This document shows, one piece after another, positions 26,657 through 34,941 of a stretch of 64,000 nt of DNA. Positions within the stretch are counted from its first letter, which is position 1, and every line of letters starts with the position of its first letter. Location: positions 1 to 64,000 of the forward strand of contig CAXYYO010000007.1 in assembly GCA_964293305.1 (NCBI GenBank). Direction: 5' to 3'. A program made the position numbers and the translations under genes. The stretch is from CALAGJ01 sp964293305. GTDB taxonomy: Bacteria; Bacteroidota; Bacteroidia; Chitinophagales; Chitinophagaceae. The notes under the pieces are model-generated. The model had not been told where the DNA came from and did no database searches. It saw only the letters and a program-made list of their open reading frames with translations.

Positions 26657-27937
26657 ATGCAAAGAGATACAGTTGTTTTTGATTTAATACAGAAAGAATT
26701 AGAACGCCAGAGAAATGGCATAGAATTAATCGCTTCTGAAAATTTCACCAGTTTGCAGGTAATGCAAGCAATGGGGCATGTAATGACTAATAAATATGCA
26801 GAAGGATATCCCGGTAAAAGATACTATGGTGGATGTGCCATTGTAGATCAAACAGAGCAATTGGCAATTGATAGATTAAAGGAGATTTTTAAGTTGGAAT
26901 ATGCCAATGTGCAGCCACATAGTGGAGCACAAGCAAATGCGGCCCTTATGCTTGCAATTATAAAACCTGGTGATGCTATACTTGGCCTAGACCTCAGTAT
27001 GGGTGGTCACCTTACACACGGTAGCCCAGTAAACTTTAGTGGCAAATTATATGAACCACATTTTTATGGAGTTGTAAAAGAAACTGGATTGATTGACTAT
27101 GAAATGCTGGAAACAAAAGCAAAAGAAGTAAAACCAAAATTAATTATTTGTGGTGCCAGTGCATATAGCAGAGATATTGATTATGCACGAATAAGAGCTG
27201 TGGCAAATGAAGTAGGTGCTTTTGTGATGGCCGATATAGCACACCCTGCTGGCTTAATTGCAAAACAGCTTTTGAGCGATCCATTTGACAATTGTCATTT
27301 TGTAACCAGTACCACACACAAAACACTTCGTGGCCCTAGAGGCGGAGTTATAATGATGCGCCATGATTTCGAAAATCCGTTTGGCATAAAAGATCCAAAA
27401 GGGAATACTCGACTCATGAGCCACCTCATTGATATGGCTGTATTTCCCGGTACACAGGGTGGTCCTTTGGAGCATGTAATTGCTGCAAAAGCCATCGCCT
27501 TTGGCGAAATTTTAAGTGACGATTTTACGATATATGCAAAGCAAGTGCAAAGTAATGCACAAGCAATGTCAAAAGCTTTCACTGATAAAGATTACCATAT
27601 AGTTAGTCATGGTACAGATAACCATTTAATGCTTATTGATCTAAGGAATAAAAATATAAGTGGTAAAAAATCTGAACAGGTGCTAGGAGTGGCTGATATT
27701 ACAGTAAACAAAAACATGGTACCTTTTGATGACAAGAGTGCTTTTGTAACGAGTGGAATAAGAGTAGGTGTACCCGCTATAACCACAAGGGGTATGAAGG
27801 AGGCACACATGAGTCAGATTGTTGATTTTATAGATAAAGTTTTAATGCATGCCGATGATGCAGCTATATTAGCTTCAATAAAGTATGAAGTAAATGAATT
27901 TATGAAACAGTTTCCACTATATCCTGAGCTTGGATAA
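26657..27937 (+). CDS. glyA: serine hydroxymethyltransferase
   Basis: 426 aa PLP enzyme interconverting serine and glycine with tetrahydrofolate. The PLP lysine is K222 in T-T-H-K-T-L-R-G-P-R-G-G, D193 in A-D-I-A-H-P-A-G-L contacts the cofactor ring, and S-E-N-F, Y-A-E-G-Y-P-G-K-R-Y-Y-G-G and Q-P-H-S-G-A-Q-A-N-A are canonical blocks. The start at 26657 is preferred to 26624 because the family begins at this Met and a promoter element lies between the two. The DUF4271 gene follows 34 nt after the stop. Confidence 0.96.
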   Translation: MQRDTVVFDLIQKELERQRNGIELIASENFTSLQVMQAMGHVMTNKYAEGYPGKRYYGGCAIVDQTEQLAIDRLKEIFKLEYANVQPHSGAQANAALMLAIIKPGDAILGLDLSMGGHLTHGSPVNFSGKLYEPHFYGVVKETGLIDYEMLETKAKEVKPKLIICGASAYSRDIDYARIRAVANEVGAFVMADIAHPAGLIAKQLLSDPFDNCHFVTSTTHKTLRGPRGGVIMMRHDFENPFGIKDPKGNTRLMSHLIDMAVFPGTQGGPLEHVIAAKAIAFGEILSDDFTIYAKQVQSNAQAMSKAFTDKDYHIVSHGTDNHLMLIDLRNKNISGKKSEQVLGVADITVNKNMVPFDDKSAFVTSGIRVGVPAITTRGMKEAHMSQIVDFIDKVLMHADDAAILASIKYEVNEFMKQFPLYPELG

Positions 27938-27971
27938 TATGCGCTGTACCTATGGTTTGTCAATACCCAGT

Positions 27972-28982
27972 ATGAGGAAGTTTAATTTATTGGTATTTCT
28001 ATTTTTATTTGGTCAATCAATATGGGCACAGGACACTGCCTATTCACCGAAGGTGCAAGACTCTGTTTCTACGTTACCAAACAAACAAGCATCTGCAACC
28101 AATCTTGATTATTCAAAAACAGATACTACATTTTTGGGTACAGATACAAATTTGGGTTTAGCTAATATTGATTCTACACAAACTTTTGTATCAGATACAA
28201 TTGCAGTTAATATTGATGTTGTAAATGAATGGCTTACAGATACTGCATTTAGGGCTTTTTTGCATCTTGGAATACTTAGCTCTAATCAAGCAGCGGCACA
28301 AAGAAAAGAGGGAATTTTGCAAACCGCAATTTACCCAGATAGTTTGTTTTATGGTTTAATTTTTTTACTACTCCTTTTTGGTATTACAAGAACCTTTTTT
28401 CCGGTGTATGTCCAAAATATTTTTAGTCTTTCATTTCAGCCGGTATTTAGACAGGTGCAAACAAAAGAATTGCTTTCAGGACAGAGTATTTCGGCAGTAT
28501 TATTGAACCTGCTTTTTATATTGTCTGGAGGTATGTTAGCTGCTATCCTCACTTTATACTATCAGAAACTCACTTTTCCATTTGTACAAGTATTTCTTTT
28601 AGCAGCTACATTGTTATTGTGTATTTATAGTATAAAATTTCTTTTTTTGAGGTTTGCAGGTTGGGTATTTCATGCTGAAGATGCAGCAAAAGAATACAGT
28701 TTTGTTGTGTTTCTTATCAATAAAGTTGTTGGTATAGTAATACTGCCTTTTTTGCTATTACTGGCCTATTCAAACGACCAATGGAAGCCTGTATTTATTA
28801 CTGCCTTATTTTGTATAGTAGCCATCTTTTTTGGTATGCGTTATTTGGTATTATTGACTAGGGTGAGAAGAACCCTCCCTTTAAATGGATTTCATTTTTT
28901 AATATATATCTGTGCTGTAGAAGTAATGCCAATATTTATTATATATAAAGCTGTTTTTTTTCCCGAAAGGTTTAGTAAATAA
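27972..28982 (+). CDS. DUF4271 membrane protein
   Basis: 336 aa from the ATG at 27972, which starts a signal peptide (MRKFNLLVFLFLFGQSIWAQ); the frame upstream to 27930 would overlap glyA and begins at TTG. The mature N-terminal 100 residues are polar and Thr/Ser/Asp-rich (periplasmic). Six or seven membrane helices follow from about residue 125 on, with Q-N-I-F-S-L-S-F-Q-P near 150. This layout fits DUF4271, a Bacteroidota-specific family of unknown function. It is probably co-transcribed with glyA. Confidence 0.75.
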   Translation: MRKFNLLVFLFLFGQSIWAQDTAYSPKVQDSVSTLPNKQASATNLDYSKTDTTFLGTDTNLGLANIDSTQTFVSDTIAVNIDVVNEWLTDTAFRAFLHLGILSSNQAAAQRKEGILQTAIYPDSLFYGLIFLLLLFGITRTFFPVYVQNIFSLSFQPVFRQVQTKELLSGQSISAVLLNLLFILSGGMLAAILTLYYQKLTFPFVQVFLLAATLLLCIYSIKFLFLRFAGWVFHAEDAAKEYSFVVFLINKVVGIVILPFLLLLAYSNDQWKPVFITALFCIVAIFFGMRYLVLLTRVRRTLPLNGFHFLIYICAVEVMPIFIIYKAVFFPERFSK

Positions 28983-29067
28983 GTTCTTTCAATCTTTTGA
29001 TAACTTACATTAACCGCTTATCTAAAATTCCAATATCATTAAAAGAAAGTTCTACTACATTTGAACC

Positions 29068-30321
29068 ATGTTTAAATTATTAAGCATTTTATGGAATAGC
29101 TTTCTTATGGCTTTGCAAGAGCTTAGGGTAAATAAATTGCGCACATTTTTATCGCTATTTGGAATCACCATTGGTATTTTTTGTATTATAGGAGTACTTG
29201 CTACTGTAAATAGTTTAGAAGGTAAAATTCAGACTGACATACAATCTTTTGGTAGCAATACAATATACATAGACAAATGGGAATATTCGGGAGGGTCAGA
29301 GTATCCGTGGTGGAAATTTGTAAATAGACCAAATCCAAAATTTGATGAAGTAAAGCTAATAAGAGAAAGAAGTACTTTGGCAAAGTATATCAGCTATTTT
29401 AATAGCACTTCCGCTAATGTAAAATATGAAGGAGAACAACTGAATAATGTAAATATTTATGGTGTTACTGAGGATTTTGATGATATTCAAACCATAGAAA
29501 TTGTATATGGCAGATATCTTTCTGGTAATGATTTTGAAAGGGGCTTGCCTTCCGGTGTATTAGGATTTACAAATGCTGAACTTCTATTTGGTAAAGCTGA
29601 AAAGGCAATTGGTAAACAAGTTTCTTTTGATGGTAAAACTGTAGTGATTACTGGAGTAATAAAAAAGCAGGGGGAGAGCATTATTGATGGGTTTGAGTAT
29701 GATAGATGTTTGATACTAAGTTATAGGAGTTATGCAGGAATCTATGATGTAAATAGTCAGAATGCACAACCTTTTATACTAGTAAATGGCAAAGAAAATA
29801 TTAGTACAATTGCTTTGATAGATGAGCTAAGAGGCATCATGCGTCAAATAAGGAGATTGAGTCCAAAAACTAGCGACAATTTTGCTTTAAATGATGTAAA
29901 TAATTTCAGTGAAAGTGTAAGTGGTTTTTTTGGAAGCGTAAATGCAGGAGGGTGGGCAATTGCCGGCATTAGCCTTATTGTTGGAGCTTTTGGTGTCGCA
30001 AACATTATGTTTGTAACAGTAAGAGAAAGAACCAGCCAAATAGGACTTAAAAAAGCAATTGGTGCTAAAAGTAAAACCATACTTACTGAATTTTTATTAG
30101 AGAGTGCATTTCTTTGTATTATAGGAGGGCTACTCGGTCTTTTTTTAGTTTGGATACTTACGCTTGTGCTCAGTAGTGTAATGCCATTTCCCATTGTTAT
30201 TTCAGGAGATATAATCACATTGGCATTTTCAATATGTATCATACTTGGTATATTAGCCGGTATAATACCAGCTTCTATTGCTGCTCGAATGAACCCAGTT
30301 GTGGCAATAAGGAGTAAGTAG
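29068..30321 (+). CDS. MacB/FtsX-type ABC transporter permease
   Basis: 417 aa. An N-terminal helix (about 25-50: F-L-S-L-F-G-I-T-I-G-I-F-C-I-I-G) is followed by a periplasmic MacB_PCD domain of about 220 residues and a C-terminal FtsX domain with three helices (about 290-410; V-R-E-R-T-S-Q-I-G-L-K-K-A-I-G-A is the coupling segment). No ATPase or membrane-fusion gene is adjacent, so the partner is encoded elsewhere. It may be involved in efflux or lipoprotein handling. Family is clear; substrate is not. Confidence 0.88.
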   Translation: MFKLLSILWNSFLMALQELRVNKLRTFLSLFGITIGIFCIIGVLATVNSLEGKIQTDIQSFGSNTIYIDKWEYSGGSEYPWWKFVNRPNPKFDEVKLIRERSTLAKYISYFNSTSANVKYEGEQLNNVNIYGVTEDFDDIQTIEIVYGRYLSGNDFERGLPSGVLGFTNAELLFGKAEKAIGKQVSFDGKTVVITGVIKKQGESIIDGFEYDRCLILSYRSYAGIYDVNSQNAQPFILVNGKENISTIALIDELRGIMRQIRRLSPKTSDNFALNDVNNFSESVSGFFGSVNAGGWAIAGISLIVGAFGVANIMFVTVRERTSQIGLKKAIGAKSKTILTEFLLESAFLCIIGGLLGLFLVWILTLVLSSVMPFPIVISGDIITLAFSICIILGILAGIIPASIAARMNPVVAIRSK

Positions 30322-30466
30322 TAAATACTTGCTCCATTTACACTTAGCACATGGCATTTCCTAAATGGACATAGTTAGATTTTAAATTCAAATTTGAGAG
30401 AAGGTTATTAGACAAAATCTTCTTCAATTTTGATTATGGAGAGATTTTTTCTTTTTTTTTATCAAA

Positions 30467-30494
30467 TGTCCGAAAACTAAAACCTCATTCGTAG
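30467..30494 (+). promoter_or_regulatory. candidate ECF42-type promoter of the YCII gene
   Basis: TGTCCGA at 30467-30473, a 17-nt spacer after TGTCCG, and CGTAG at 30490-30494 resemble the ECF42 target pattern as I recall it from actinobacteria (TGTCGA at -35, a CG-rich -10). The site lies about 35 nt upstream of the YCII/DGPF ATG at 30530, which is the gene usually controlled by ECF42 sigma factors. This is a pattern match only, and the recalled consensus should be checked. Confidence 0.35.
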
Positions 30495-30529
30495 TAGTAG
30501 TAAATTTTTAAAATCAAAATCAAAAAATT

Positions 30530-30874
30530 ATGGAAAAGTTTATGCTTATTTTTCAAAATGGTGAAAATGAAATCAATCAAAGCCCTGAAGAAATGCAACA
30601 ACAAATGGGTAAATGGTTTGCCTGGATAGGCCAGCTACGTGCAGCTGGAAAATATGTGGAGGGAGAGCCATTACTTCCTGGGGGTAAAGTGGTAACCGGT
30701 ATCAATACAAACACAGATGGTCCATATTCGGAAGGCAAAGAAATAATAGGAGGATATTTTATTGTGCATGCAGTAAATATGGATGAAGCTATTTCTATGT
30801 GCAATGATTTTCCTGATTTTAATCTGGGAGGGAAAGTACATGTGCGCCAAGTAATGAAAGTGGATATGCCTTAA
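30530..30874 (+). CDS. YCII/DGPF-domain protein
   Basis: 114 aa. The N-terminal K-F-M-L-I-F strand and the D-G-P-Y-S-E-G-K-E-I-I-G-G-Y-F-I-V block near 63-80 are the signature of the DGPF subgroup of YCII-related proteins, a small ferredoxin-like (Dabb) fold. These proteins are known as genomic partners and likely targets of ECF42 sigma factors; their biochemical activity is unknown. A candidate ECF42 promoter lies upstream at 30467, and DinB and ECF42 genes lie downstream. Confidence 0.85.
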   Translation: MEKFMLIFQNGENEINQSPEEMQQQMGKWFAWIGQLRAAGKYVEGEPLLPGGKVVTGINTNTDGPYSEGKEIIGGYFIVHAVNMDEAISMCNDFPDFNLGGKVHVRQVMKVDMP

Positions 30875-30885
30875 TGAGCACTGAT

Positions 30886-30918
30886 AGCACACGGTAATGT
30901 TTTTTTATGCTGTGTGCT
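30886..30918 (+). other. stem-loop between YCII and DinB genes
   Basis: AGCACACGG pairs with CTGTGTGCT (9 pairs, one G-T wobble) around a 15-nt T-rich loop. No T tract follows, so it is not a standard terminator. It could stabilise the YCII transcript 3' end or lower expression of the downstream genes. Confidence 0.35.
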
Positions 30919-31013
30919 TATCTGAAAATCTTTTGATTTTCAATAGCCACTTTTTATATTGCGTGCTGTTACTATACCTTGTAGGTAATTTTTTAAATTT
31001 AAAAATCATTTTT

Positions 31014-31625
31014 ATGAAACGAATTTTCATTTTTCTAACAACGATTTGTTTGCTTAGTTTCTCCAATAATGCAGGCCCTAAGTATTGTAATAAGGATAAA
31101 AAATTTATACTCAACTATTTAAAGAGCAGCAGTACAAGATTAATGAATGATGTAAAGGGACTGACCTCCGAACAGCTTAATTATAAAATGACGGATAGCT
31201 CATGGACAATAGCAAATTGTGTGGAGCATATTGCGCTAGCTGAAAAAAATTTACTTGATATGACTATGCCCTTTATAAATGGTAAGTTAGACCCTGCCAG
31301 AAGAGCTGAGTTAAAGTATGATGATGAGCAAATCATGCAGATGATTACAAATAGAAGTTTTAAGGCAAAAGCCCCCGAAGGATTCATTCCATCTAATCAA
31401 TTTGGCAGTTTTGAAGGTTCACTCAAAGCGTTTACTGAAAGAAGGGCCACCACCATCAAATTTATAAAGACCAATAAAAAAGATCTTAGAAATTTATTTG
31501 TAGATCATCCATTTTTAGGAACTATTGAAAGCTATCAAATGATGTTATTTTTAACTGGGCATACATTAAGACACACTTTGCAAATTGAAGAAATAAAATC
31601 AAGTAGCAGTTATCCGGCACAATAA
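31014..31625 (+). CDS. secreted DinB-superfamily protein
   Basis: 203 aa from the ATG at 31014, chosen because it starts a signal peptide (MKRIFIFLTTICLLSFSNNAG); the longer frame to 30897 would place 39 unrelated residues in front. The four-helix DinB fold shows T-S-E-Q-L-N-Y-K near 60, W-T-I-A-N-C-V-E-H-I-A-L-A-E (metal His) near 73 and G-H-T-L-R-H-T-L-Q-I-E (second metal site) near 183. A secreted DinB member is unusual but occurs in Bacteroidota; role unknown, perhaps thiol-related. It ends 6 nt before the ECF42 gene, so the two are coupled. Confidence 0.75.
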   Translation: MKRIFIFLTTICLLSFSNNAGPKYCNKDKKFILNYLKSSSTRLMNDVKGLTSEQLNYKMTDSSWTIANCVEHIALAEKNLLDMTMPFINGKLDPARRAELKYDDEQIMQMITNRSFKAKAPEGFIPSNQFGSFEGSLKAFTERRATTIKFIKTNKKDLRNLFVDHPFLGTIESYQMMLFLTGHTLRHTLQIEEIKSSSSYPAQ

Positions 31626-31631
31626 ACGGGT

Positions 31632-32885
31632 ATGGAATTTTCCCAAAATAAATTGGACATCCTCTTTAGGCATGAGTCGGGAAAAATGATTGCAGTGCTT
31701 ACCCGTTTAATGGGGTTTGAACAAATAGAAACTGCTCAAGATATTGTTCAAGATACACTACTACAGGCCATGAATACCTGGCCCTATGCAGGCATGCCTA
31801 CACAACCAGAAGCATGGCTTTATAAGGTAGCAAAAAATAAAGCAATTGATTATCTTAGAAGAAATAAGAAATACCACCAAGTATTAAAAAATTACGCAGC
31901 AAGTAATTCTGAGTATGCAATTTCTGCATCGCTCTTTAACCTTTTTTTACCACATGAAATTGAAGATAGCCAGCTGAGAATGATGTTTGCCTGCTGTCAC
32001 CCAGACATTGGTGAAGAAAGCCAGATTGCTTTAGTATTAAAAACATTATGTGGATTAGATACGGAAGAAATAGCCAAAGCTTTTCTTTGTCAGGAGGATA
32101 CTATTGCAAAAAGAATTTATAGGGCAAAACAAAAATTGAAAGTTGGTATTTCTCTTGAATTACCTAATTCAACCGCCATGCAACAAAGGTTAGACGCCGT
32201 GCTACAATGTCTTTACCTACTTTTTAACGAAGGCTATTTGTCAGCCCATCATGAGGATACGGTAAGAACGGAGCTTTGTAGTGAAGCCATTCGTTTATGC
32301 AAAATTCTTTGTGAAAATACGCTTACTGCTTTGCCAAAAACCCATGCAATGGCTGCTTTATTTTGCTACCAAGCTTCAAGATTGGATGCTCGTATAAATG
32401 AGGAAGGTGACTTAGTTTTACTTCAACACCAAGATCGAAGTAAATGGAATTATTTTTTAATAAAAAAGGGTCATCATTATATAAACCTAGCTGGTCATAC
32501 GAATCATTTTTCACATTGGCATTTAGAAGCTGCAATTGCAGGGGCACATGCATCTGCTGAATCTATTGAGACAACGGATTGGACACTTATTTATAAATTA
32601 TATCAGCTGCTCTATGATGTTCATCCCAATTCCGTAGTGGCTTTAAATAAAGCAATAGCTGCAAACTATGCGGTAGGGCCGGAACAGGCTTTAGAGTTAT
32701 TGTTTCAAATTGATTCCAATCAGAGAAATCATTTATGGTATGCAACACTGGCGGAATTGTATGTAAGTAAAGGACAGTGTACCAATGCAATAGATGCTTT
32801 AAAGACTGCATTTAATATGACACCCGCACTTGCAGAGAAAAAAATGTTAGAAAAAAGATGGAAGCACATACAAAATATTGGTTGA
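31632..32885 (+). CDS. ECF42-type RNA polymerase sigma factor with C-terminal extension
   Basis: 417 aa. Sigma region 2 spans about 10-80 (A-Q-D-I-V-Q-D-T-L-L-Q-A, P-E-A-W-L-Y-K-V-A-K-N-K-A-I-D-Y), and region 4 about 125-180 (T-E-E-I-A-K-A-F-L, T-I-A-K-R-I-Y-R-A-K-Q-K-L). The long C-terminal part (about 185-417) has L-F-N-E-G-Y-L-S, R-L-D-A-R near 255, and P-N-S-V-V-A-L-N-K-A-I-A, the DUF6596/TPR-like extension that defines ECF42 (YlaC/SigJ-like long ECFs). No anti-sigma gene is adjacent; in this group the extension itself is thought to control activity. The YCII-DinB-ECF42 order fits this group's conserved context. Confidence 0.88.
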   Translation: MEFSQNKLDILFRHESGKMIAVLTRLMGFEQIETAQDIVQDTLLQAMNTWPYAGMPTQPEAWLYKVAKNKAIDYLRRNKKYHQVLKNYAASNSEYAISASLFNLFLPHEIEDSQLRMMFACCHPDIGEESQIALVLKTLCGLDTEEIAKAFLCQEDTIAKRIYRAKQKLKVGISLELPNSTAMQQRLDAVLQCLYLLFNEGYLSAHHEDTVRTELCSEAIRLCKILCENTLTALPKTHAMAALFCYQASRLDARINEEGDLVLLQHQDRSKWNYFLIKKGHHYINLAGHTNHFSHWHLEAAIAGAHASAESIETTDWTLIYKLYQLLYDVHPNSVVALNKAIAANYAVGPEQALELLFQIDSNQRNHLWYATLAELYVSKGQCTNAIDALKTAFNMTPALAEKKMLEKRWKHIQNIG

Positions 32886-32915
32886 ATAAAAGATTAAAAC
32901 TTATTAAAATAATAA

Positions 32916-32937
32916 ACCGCCCTTAGAAAAGAGCGGT
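32916..32937 (+). terminator. bidirectional terminator after the ECF42 gene
   Basis: ACCGCCCTT / AAGAGCGGT (9 positions, one mismatch) with a 4-nt loop, followed by GATTTTTA on the plus strand. On the minus strand T-rich sequence also follows, so it can serve the T9SS gene at 32951 as well. Confidence 0.7.
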
Positions 32938-32950
32938 GATTTTTACGTAT

Positions 32951-34780
32951 CTACTTCTTATTCAAAAAAGTTTTGGTTGCTGTATGATCTTTATATTTTA
33001 AAACAATGGAATATATACCCGAATTATATGGAAAATCTATTTGAGACCATTGGTTGGTAGTCAAATTTCTAGATATAATAAGTTGCCCGTTCAAGTTATA
33101 AATTTCGCATTGCACTTGTACCTGCACATCTAGTAATGCTTTTACTTGAATACTTTTTTGACCCGGTATTGTTATAAGCTCTATACTTAATATATCCTGA
33201 ACCATTTGGGTGGGGCATGTTGGTAATGCATTGGTATTGACGGTTTCAAAATATAAACAATCATTCGCATCTTTTACACCAATATTATAGGTGCCCGCAT
33301 TTTTATTGCTATAAGCACGAGCCGTATTATTTTGTGTATTTGGGGATTGGTAGCTTGCTCCGCCATCAATTGTATACAAATATGGTGCTGTGCCACCTGA
33401 GGCTTTAACACCTAATATTTTTCTGCTGGTCAAATAACATTTTTGGAGCCGCAATGCTCTGGGCTGCACAAATAAATAGTTACGATCTATACTACAGCCA
33501 GAAGCATCTGTAACTTGAAATGGATATGCTCCGGCAGTATAATTACTATCTTGATTTTTTGTATAAGGTGCTATGCCACCAAGGGCAACTACAGATACCA
33601 GGGTACTACCCCCATTACATGAGATATGATTTGCTGCAACATAAAAATCTAAAGGAATTAAGTTTGTACCAGGGCTAAAACATACACCATTAAAAAAATA
33701 ATTTGAGCCAGCTTCAGCAAGAATTTTAGACTGTTGTAAACTTGTGTTGCTAGGTAAATTTCCATTATAACCTGAAACATCTCTCAAAACGACTAAAGCA
33801 TTAGGTTTTGTTGTTTTACCATCACTACGTGTGATGTATATATCAGTAAAATTATTACAGGTTTTCAAACATGCCAAGGCTCTTGCATTACCAGTAATGT
33901 ATCCATTGCTAACCCATATTCCACCAACTTTTGAAAACTTGAATAATCCACTGGAATCCGATAAAGTAGGGCCTCCAATACAAGCCATATATAAAACATC
34001 TAAACCGGGTTCTACATTACTCAAGTCTAAAAATTGATAACCATATGGTTCAATTGTACCTGAGGGTAATCCGGGAAGATTTGTAACAGACTGACCCGCA
34101 GATATTGGCAATCCCACACCAATAGTTGCTAGTTTAATGCCCTGACTGTTTGCACTACAATACAATTGATTTCCTGCAATAATTGCCGTTCTTGTGGTGC
34201 CAATAGATCCCGTAGCTGTTATCGGTACACCAGTAGCATTTGTGCTATCACTTTGTATATACCTCAAAGTTGTAATGGATGAAGAACTTGATCCTGCAGT
34301 CCAGAATGCATTTCCATCTACAGTACAAGCACTTCTCAAACTTCCCGCTATATAGGCATTTGACCTGTTGTAGCTAGTTTTGGTATGTATGATTCCGAGG
34401 GCATTTACTTTTGCTACTACACCTTCTACATTTGTATTTGCTACTGCGGCGGTATTTGGTGCGGCGTTAAAGCCCGCTAATACAAGGTATTCGCCATTTT
34501 GTGAAAGCGATAAATCACCTTCTGCCACACTGGTTGCTCCTAAGGTTAATGCCCTGTTCACACCATTTTGTGTACTGGGCACAATCGGCATATTTAGAAT
34601 ATATGATGGAGTTTGGTTGGTGTCTAATAAATTAAACTGTAATAAAGAAACAGGAACAGCGGTACCAGAAACACTAGGTAAACCATCTCCTGTTCTTAAT
34701 ACAACTAAATGATTTGGTAAAAATTGTGCATGTAGATTTGATAATAATATGCATGCTAAAATTGTATAAGTAAAGCGCAT
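32951..34780 (-). CDS. secreted T9SS-sorted surface protein (beta-rich, SprB-like repeats)
   Basis: 609 aa with a signal peptide (MRFTYTILACILLSNLHAQ). Residues about 20-390 are Ser/Thr/Gly/Asn-rich strands that may form a beta-propeller or solenoid (L-V-V-L-R-T-G-D-G-L at the start, A-L-V-V-L-R-D-V-S-G near 333). Residues about 395-515 hold two SprB-like repeats (G-G-I-A-P-Y-T-K ... V-T-D-A-S-G-C and G-G-T-A-P-Y-L-Y-T-I-D-G-G ... V-K-D-A-N-D-C). The last 75 residues form a T9SS type A domain (I-Y-N-L-N-G-Q, S-G-I-Y-S-I-V). It is predicted to be exported and attached to the cell surface; substrate or partner unknown. Confidence 0.82.
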   Translation of the reverse strand: MRFTYTILACILLSNLHAQFLPNHLVVLRTGDGLPSVSGTAVPVSLLQFNLLDTNQTPSYILNMPIVPSTQNGVNRALTLGATSVAEGDLSLSQNGEYLVLAGFNAAPNTAAVANTNVEGVVAKVNALGIIHTKTSYNRSNAYIAGSLRSACTVDGNAFWTAGSSSSSITTLRYIQSDSTNATGVPITATGSIGTTRTAIIAGNQLYCSANSQGIKLATIGVGLPISAGQSVTNLPGLPSGTIEPYGYQFLDLSNVEPGLDVLYMACIGGPTLSDSSGLFKFSKVGGIWVSNGYITGNARALACLKTCNNFTDIYITRSDGKTTKPNALVVLRDVSGYNGNLPSNTSLQQSKILAEAGSNYFFNGVCFSPGTNLIPLDFYVAANHISCNGGSTLVSVVALGGIAPYTKNQDSNYTAGAYPFQVTDASGCSIDRNYLFVQPRALRLQKCYLTSRKILGVKASGGTAPYLYTIDGGASYQSPNTQNNTARAYSNKNAGTYNIGVKDANDCLYFETVNTNALPTCPTQMVQDILSIELITIPGQKSIQVKALLDVQVQVQCEIYNLNGQLIISRNLTTNQWSQIDFPYNSGIYSIVLKYKDHTATKTFLNKK

Positions 34781-34887
34781 AATTTTTGTAACTTCAATAA
34801 ATACTTAATTTGTGTTAATCATTCAAAATACATGATTAATATTATTTTATTATTCCTTAATCTGATCTCAATTCTATTTCCCATTTT

Positions 34888-34912
34888 AAAAAGGGTTGCT
34901 CATTCGCAACCC
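34888..34912 (-). terminator. terminator of the LipL32-like gene
   Basis: On the minus strand GGGTTGC-GAATGA-GCAACCC (7-bp perfect stem, 6-nt loop) is followed by five T residues. It lies 30-50 nt past the stop codon and separates the LipL32-like gene from the T9SS gene. Confidence 0.75.
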
Positions 34913-34941
34913 CTTAACTTTTACCCCCGTAAAAATGAAAA

